Shown: positions 60,719-64,000 of the stretch, piece by piece
How positions within the stretch are numbered: the stretch's first letter is position 1
How the letters are laid out: the number at the start of each line of letters is the position of its first letter
DNA from: Myxococcales bacterium
Lineage (GTDB): Bacteria; Myxococcota_A; Polyangia; Polyangiales; Polyangiaceae
Direction: 5' to 3'
Assembly (NCBI GenBank): GCA_016706225.1
Contig: JADJKB010000021.1
Coordinates: 496,001 to 560,000 of the forward strand
Length of the DNA stretch: 64,000 nt
The notes under the pieces: generated by a model
Told to the model about the DNA's origin: nothing
Databases searched by the model: none
Seen by the model: the letters and a program-made list of their open reading frames with translations, nothing else
Translations under genes and position numbers: made by a program

Positions 60719-61171
60719 TCAGCGGGCGAACTGAAACGTCCAGCTGGCTCGGAGCGGGCCCCGGGCGAAGCCGAAGGGTGTGTTGTACATGCCCGCAATC
60801 AGGCACTGCCCCAGCTTCGGATCGGCGAGGGGCGCGCCGGGGAGCGTGACTCCCGGCGGGATGACATCGGTCGCCGCCGTCACCACGCCCGCCTGGTCGA
60901 TGTCGAAGAACACGGTGTAGGTGCCGCTCTTGCCGAACATGTACGACTCACTGTGGAAGTAGCAGTCGGAGAACCGGGGTGTGGCGGCCTCGACGACTCG
61001 CGACACGTCCTCGGGCCTCCGCTCTGGAAGGTTGGAGGTGTCGACGGCGGAGGTCTGCGGAGGACCCTGGTACGTCGGAGCGTATCCTGGCTGCGGTGGA
61101 GGTCGGGCCGGCTCACTCGGCTCACACGCCCAGACCACGGCCGGAATCGACAGAACTAGGACGCTGCGCAT
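60719..61171 (-). CDS. AgmX/PglI C-terminal-like lipoprotein
   Basis: A 150-residue exported lipoprotein (signal MRSVLVLSIPAVVWAC, cysteine at 16) with a Pro-rich linker and a ~90-residue domain resembling the AgmX/PglI C-terminal (TonB-C-like) fold. Typical elements are VVEAATPRFSDCY, a beta hairpin GTYTVFFDIDQAGVV and the second cysteine in GQCLIAGMYNTPF. The two cysteines probably form the conserved disulfide. In myxobacteria this domain occurs on gliding-motility and other envelope proteins. Stand-alone lipoprotein forms are common and uncharacterised. It diverges from the cytochrome-like lipoprotein at 61263. Confidence 0.72.
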   Translation of the reverse strand: MRSVLVLSIPAVVWACEPSEPARPPPQPGYAPTYQGPPQTSAVDTSNLPERRPEDVSRVVEAATPRFSDCYFHSESYMFGKSGTYTVFFDIDQAGVVTAATDVIPPGVTLPGAPLADPKLGQCLIAGMYNTPFGFARGPLRASWTFQFAR

Positions 61172-61262
61172 GCGGGCTCAATACTCTCGCGCGCGTTGAT
61201 CGCGCCACGGATATCTGCGAAACATCGTCCACCACCGAGTTCGGTAGTAGGATGCGCGGTCG

Positions 61263-61778
61263 GTGTCGTTTCGCTCGGTTTCCTCATGGGCGCTCGCTCT
61301 AGCGCTCTTCCTCCCGGCCGGGCTGGGTGGCTGCCCGCCCGGAACCCTGGACGATCCCGACCGCTTCCTCACCGCGAGCATGGACGGCGGCCCGACCTGC
61401 CCGCCTGGTTTCGATGTCGAGCGAGACCTGTTCCCCAAGGCCTGCGGCTCCTCCTTGTGTCACGACGAGGTCGATGGTGGCGGCGGGCTCGATCTGGTGT
61501 CGAAGAACGTTGCCGCACGCGTGGTGGATGTGCCCTCGACCGCTACGGACTGCGCGGGCCGCCTCATGGTCGACTCTGCCGACCCAACCAACAGCTACTT
61601 CCTCGAGAAGGTGACGAAGAAGGTTCCGGAGTGCGGAGACCGCATGCCTCCGGGCCCCAAGCCGCTCAGTGCGACCGAAGTCGAGTGCATCAAGCTCTGG
61701 CTGTACACGCTGGTGGGTACCGGCGCGGATGGCGGGGGCGTGGACTCGGGTTCGGATGACGCCGGAGGCGGCGGGTGA
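61263..61778 (+). CDS. Cytochrome-like (PSCyt-type) lipoprotein
   Basis: A 171-residue exported lipoprotein (LGGC, cysteine at 24) with a domain resembling small secreted cytochrome-like modules. It has a CGSSLCH segment, a variant of CxxCH with wider spacing, followed by LMVDSADPTNSYFLEK and DRMPPGPKPLSATEVECIKLWL, which are typical of those modules. The MPP methionine could be a distal ligand. The altered heme motif makes heme attachment uncertain. It ends in an Asp/Gly-rich tail. Its stop overlaps the start of the barrel gene (GTGA), so the products are made together. Confidence 0.75.
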   Translation: MSFRSVSSWALALALFLPAGLGGCPPGTLDDPDRFLTASMDGGPTCPPGFDVERDLFPKACGSSLCHDEVDGGGGLDLVSKNVAARVVDVPSTATDCAGRLMVDSADPTNSYFLEKVTKKVPECGDRMPPGPKPLSATEVECIKLWLYTLVGTGADGGGVDSGSDDAGGGG

Positions 61779-63484
61779 CGCGATCCTTCCGGCTCGCGTG
61801 GCTCGCGTCGATGATCTGTCTCTGCCTCGGGTGGTCCAGCTTCGCGCGGGCAGCAGAGGTGCGTCAGATCGTGGTCGATGACGCTCGCGGACCCAACGCC
61901 GAGCTGATTCGGTCTGCCGTCGTCAAGGCACTGCTGGGGCACGCTGAGATCCGCGTAGTGAGCCTCGCCTACCTGAAAAAATCGTCGAGCGGCCTGGTCG
62001 CGCGCATGAGTGAGCCCAGTGGCTCGGTGGCGCTGGGAAAATCATTGGGCGTGGCGGCGGTCGTGCAGCTGGAAATCAAGGGTCAGGGCAAGGACCTTTC
62101 CGTCGCACTCAGGGTGCGCACCACCGCGGACGGCGACGTCGCCGAGAGCCATCAGTTTCGCGGCGACGGTGCCGCCGATCTGGCGAGCAAGATCCAGGAA
62201 CGCGCCTGGAAACAACTCGGCAATAGCTTGTCGGCGGCAAGACTTCCGAACGGCGGAGGCAAACGCATCGTCGTCCTCGACCTGAGCGGCTCGAAGGCGA
62301 GCACCGTCAAGAGCTACATCGTGAGGGCGGTGAAGCGAAGCAAGGATACGAAGGTCCTGTCCGACAAGGACACGAAGGGGCTCCTGCCGGCGAAGGACGC
62401 GAGCGCCAAGGAACGCGCGGCCGCCGCTGCGTCGCTGCGCGCTCACGCCCTGATCGGGGGCGAGGTGAAGATCTCTGGAGGCTCGGCCAGTGTCGCGCTC
62501 GCGCTGTACAACGGAAGCGACGGCGAGCTCATGACCGAGACGACCCTCAAGGGGGCGGGCCTCGCGGCGCTCGGCCGCACGCTCCAGAAGGATCTGGCGA
62601 AAAAACTCGCGGGGCCACTGGGCGAGGCGACGGGGCCGATGTTGCCGGAGGAGCAACCCGGCGAAGAGACCGCGCAAGCGAGTGAGCCCGACGCCGCGCC
62701 CGGCGAGGAAACGGACGCAACGGCGGATCCCGAACCCGAGACGGAATCCCCCATGCCGGGCTCCAAGCCGTCGGCCCTCGAGGTTGGCCTCGGCATGCGG
62801 GCCTTCGCGCGCAACTTTCGTTACACGGACGACCTGTTCGGTGTGCTCCGCTCGTACAAGCTGGGCGCGGCCCCGGCCGGCATGTTGTGGCTGCGCTGGT
62901 ATCCGGCCGCACACTTCATGGGCGGCGTCCCGGCCCACCTCGGCATTGCCGCGGCGTACGAACAAGGCTTCGCGTTGAAGAGCCGGGACCCGAGCGGGCA
63001 GAGTTATTCGACCATGATGCGCGAGTGGTTCGTGGGCGTTCGCGGGCGCGTGCCGCTCGACGTACACGAAGCCGGCGTTCAGCTGACCTACGGCAACCAC
63101 AGCTTCCGGGTCGATGACTCGCCCTCGAACCCCCTCGTTCCCAACACGTCGTACGAGTACGCGCGCATCGGCATCGATGGCCGCGTGCGGGTCTCGCGGG
63201 TCTCCATCGGCGCCGAGCTCGGCCATCGTTTCGTGCTCGGCGCTGGCGAAATCGCGACCCGCAACTGGTTCCCTCACGCCAGGGCGAGCGGCTTCGACGC
63301 GGGCGTGCGCGCGGGCTATGAGCTCTTCACCGGCTTCGAGCTGATGGCCGGCTTCGACTTCCGGCGGTATGCCCTGAGCATGAACCCGAAGCCGGGTGAG
63401 GCGAACATCGCGGGCGGCGCAATCGACGAGTACTTCGGTGGCTGGGGCGGAGTTTCTTATCGCATCGATGGTGAGAGCCGCTGA
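61775..63484 (+). CDS. Exported protein with C-terminal outer-membrane beta-barrel
   Basis: A 569-residue protein. The signal peptide ends near ARAAEV. The N-terminal ~260 residues are an alpha/beta region (RQIVVDDARGPNAELIRSAVV; KRIVVLDLSGSKAS) that may bind or assemble something in the periplasm. A Glu/Pro/Asp-rich linker runs at ~285-330. The last ~235 residues alternate aromatic and Gly-bearing strands (LEVGLGMRAFARNFRY, GMLWLRWYPAAHF, MREWFVGVRGRVPL, FELMAGFDFRRYAL) and are probably an eight- to ten-stranded outer-membrane barrel. It starts with GTG at 61775, overlapping the cytochrome-like gene. The CxxCH gene follows 43 bp later. Confidence 0.78.
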   Translation: MTRSFRLAWLASMICLCLGWSSFARAAEVRQIVVDDARGPNAELIRSAVVKALLGHAEIRVVSLAYLKKSSSGLVARMSEPSGSVALGKSLGVAAVVQLEIKGQGKDLSVALRVRTTADGDVAESHQFRGDGAADLASKIQERAWKQLGNSLSAARLPNGGGKRIVVLDLSGSKASTVKSYIVRAVKRSKDTKVLSDKDTKGLLPAKDASAKERAAAAASLRAHALIGGEVKISGGSASVALALYNGSDGELMTETTLKGAGLAALGRTLQKDLAKKLAGPLGEATGPMLPEEQPGEETAQASEPDAAPGEETDATADPEPETESPMPGSKPSALEVGLGMRAFARNFRYTDDLFGVLRSYKLGAAPAGMLWLRWYPAAHFMGGVPAHLGIAAAYEQGFALKSRDPSGQSYSTMMREWFVGVRGRVPLDVHEAGVQLTYGNHSFRVDDSPSNPLVPNTSYEYARIGIDGRVRVSRVSIGAELGHRFVLGAGEIATRNWFPHARASGFDAGVRAGYELFTGFELMAGFDFRRYALSMNPKPGEANIAGGAIDEYFGGWGGVSYRIDGESR

Positions 63485-63527
63485 CGTGATTGACGGAGCG
63501 GCGAGACTGCGGGAAAAGGCCCGACCC

Positions 63528-64000
63528 ATGCGCCCGCTCCTGCGCGCGTTGCTCGCATTCTCGGCGTTCACGCTGCTGTCTGCGATCGCCACACCGGCGA
63601 GCGCCTACACCTGGATGATCCGTCACGGTTACGGCGGCTGCACCACTTGCCACGCCGACCCGTCGGGGGGTGAGCTCTTGACCCGCTACGGGCGCGCGCA
63701 GAGCGACCTGCTCCTGCGCATGCGCTACGGGTCCGACAGCGTCTCAGCCGCCGCGAGTCAGACGGAAAAACCCAAGGACGACTCCTTCGACTCCTTCGAC
63801 GACGACTTCAGCGTCGACGAGAAGGCGAAAAAACCCGCGAAACCCGCGACCAAACCCAGCGCTGAATCCACCGAGTCGGGTCCGAGCTCGAGTTCCGGGT
63901 TCCTGTGGGGCCTGTTCGAGCAGCCCGACTGGTTGCTCCTCGGCGGCAGCTTGCGGGCAGCCGCACTGCTCCGGGGCGGACAGGTCCGAGTCTTTCCGAT
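63528..64000 (+). CDS. Exported CxxCH protein, 3' end beyond the window
   Basis: The first ~157 residues of a gene that runs off the window. A signal peptide (MRPLLRALLAFSAFTLLSAIATPASA) is followed at once by a single heme-binding-type motif, CTTCH, in a GYGGCTTCHADPSGGELLTRYG context. An Asp/Ser/Lys/Pro-rich linker comes next, then the beginning of what looks like a beta-strand domain (WLLLGGSLRAAALL). The layout suggests a c-type heme module fused to an outer-membrane barrel. The ATG at 63528 starts the signal peptide; a GTG at 63486 is possible. It is probably in one operon with the two preceding genes. The missing 3' part would decide the fold. Confidence 0.75.
   Translation, partial: MRPLLRALLAFSAFTLLSAIATPASAYTWMIRHGYGGCTTCHADPSGGELLTRYGRAQSDLLLRMRYGSDSVSAAASQTEKPKDDSFDSFDDDFSVDEKAKKPAKPATKPSAESTESGPSSSSGFLWGLFEQPDWLLLGGSLRAAALLRGGQVRVFP

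Noticed and set aside
1..64000. tRNA, rRNA, CRISPR arrays, IS elements and attachment sites
   Set aside because: I looked for T-loop-like motifs, evenly spaced repeats, transposase motifs and long inverted repeats and found none convincing. A tRNA or Rfam scan could still reveal a missed small RNA.

Overview
The window looks like a chromosomal segment of a high-GC myxobacterium (Myxococcota, probably Polyangiales). This is inferred from gene content. There are three eukaryote-like Ser/Thr kinases, sulfatase-modifying-factor (SUMF1) domains on lipoproteins and on a kinase, PEGA-domain proteins, an FHA enhancer-binding protein, an AgmX-like domain, and many exported lipoproteins with long Gly/Ser or Cys-rich linkers after the lipobox. 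I saw no rRNA, tRNA, CRISPR array, insertion sequence or phage structural gene.

Layout. 1-5.1 kb: a DEAH-type helicase with a DUF3427 tail, cut at its 5' side by the window edge, facing a NERD-domain UvrD-like helicase. Between them lie an alpha/beta hydrolase and a collapsed second copy of the NERD helicase, bounded by direct repeats. 5.2-10.3 kb: a VWA lipoprotein, a deacetylase-fold enzyme, unknowns and a Cys-rich lipoprotein. 10.3-16.1 kb: one strand carrying two coupled SUMF1 lipoproteins, a kinase, a PEGA protein and a small membrane protein. 16.4-18.0 kb: an ARPP-1 protein and a shortened DUF2779 protein. 18.4-23.2 kb: two translationally coupled genes, a large P-loop ATPase and a Cas4/RecB-like nuclease fused to an FtsK motor. 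This is my best candidate for an undescribed DNA-targeting system. 23.4-31.6 kb: a coiled-coil membrane protein, an FHA/AAA+ regulator, a kinase-SUMF1 fusion with an N-terminal frameshift, a kinase-PEGA protein, and two convergent Cys-rich lipoproteins, one carrying a Hint domain.

31.7-38.2 kb is a cyanophycin operon: isoaspartyl dipeptidase, cyanophycinase, cyanophycin synthetase and a synthetase-like Mur ligase. After a stretch with gene remnants and a VWA lipoprotein, 39.9-51.4 kb holds a dense cluster of amide-bond chemistry: four ATP-grasp ligases, a GCS2 carboxylate-amine ligase fused to CBS domains, an aspartoacylase-like metallohydrolase, two esterase-like hydrolases, a serine-less cyanophycinase-fold protein and an unknown. 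Together the two blocks suggest that this organism makes and breaks cyanophycin and probably a second, uncharacterised peptide-like product. The distal block ends next to glycogen synthase.

51.5-64 kb: glycogen synthase, several lipoproteins, an ADP-ribosylglycohydrolase, a sarcosine/N-methyltryptophan oxidase-like flavoprotein, a VOC protein, uridine kinase, an AgmX-like protein, and a coupled operon of a cytochrome-like lipoprotein, an outer-membrane barrel and a CxxCH protein that runs off the window.

Starts were usually moved inward from the longest open frame, using signal peptides, ribosome-binding sites and stop/start overlaps. All functions are read from motifs and remembered family patterns; no database search was possible.
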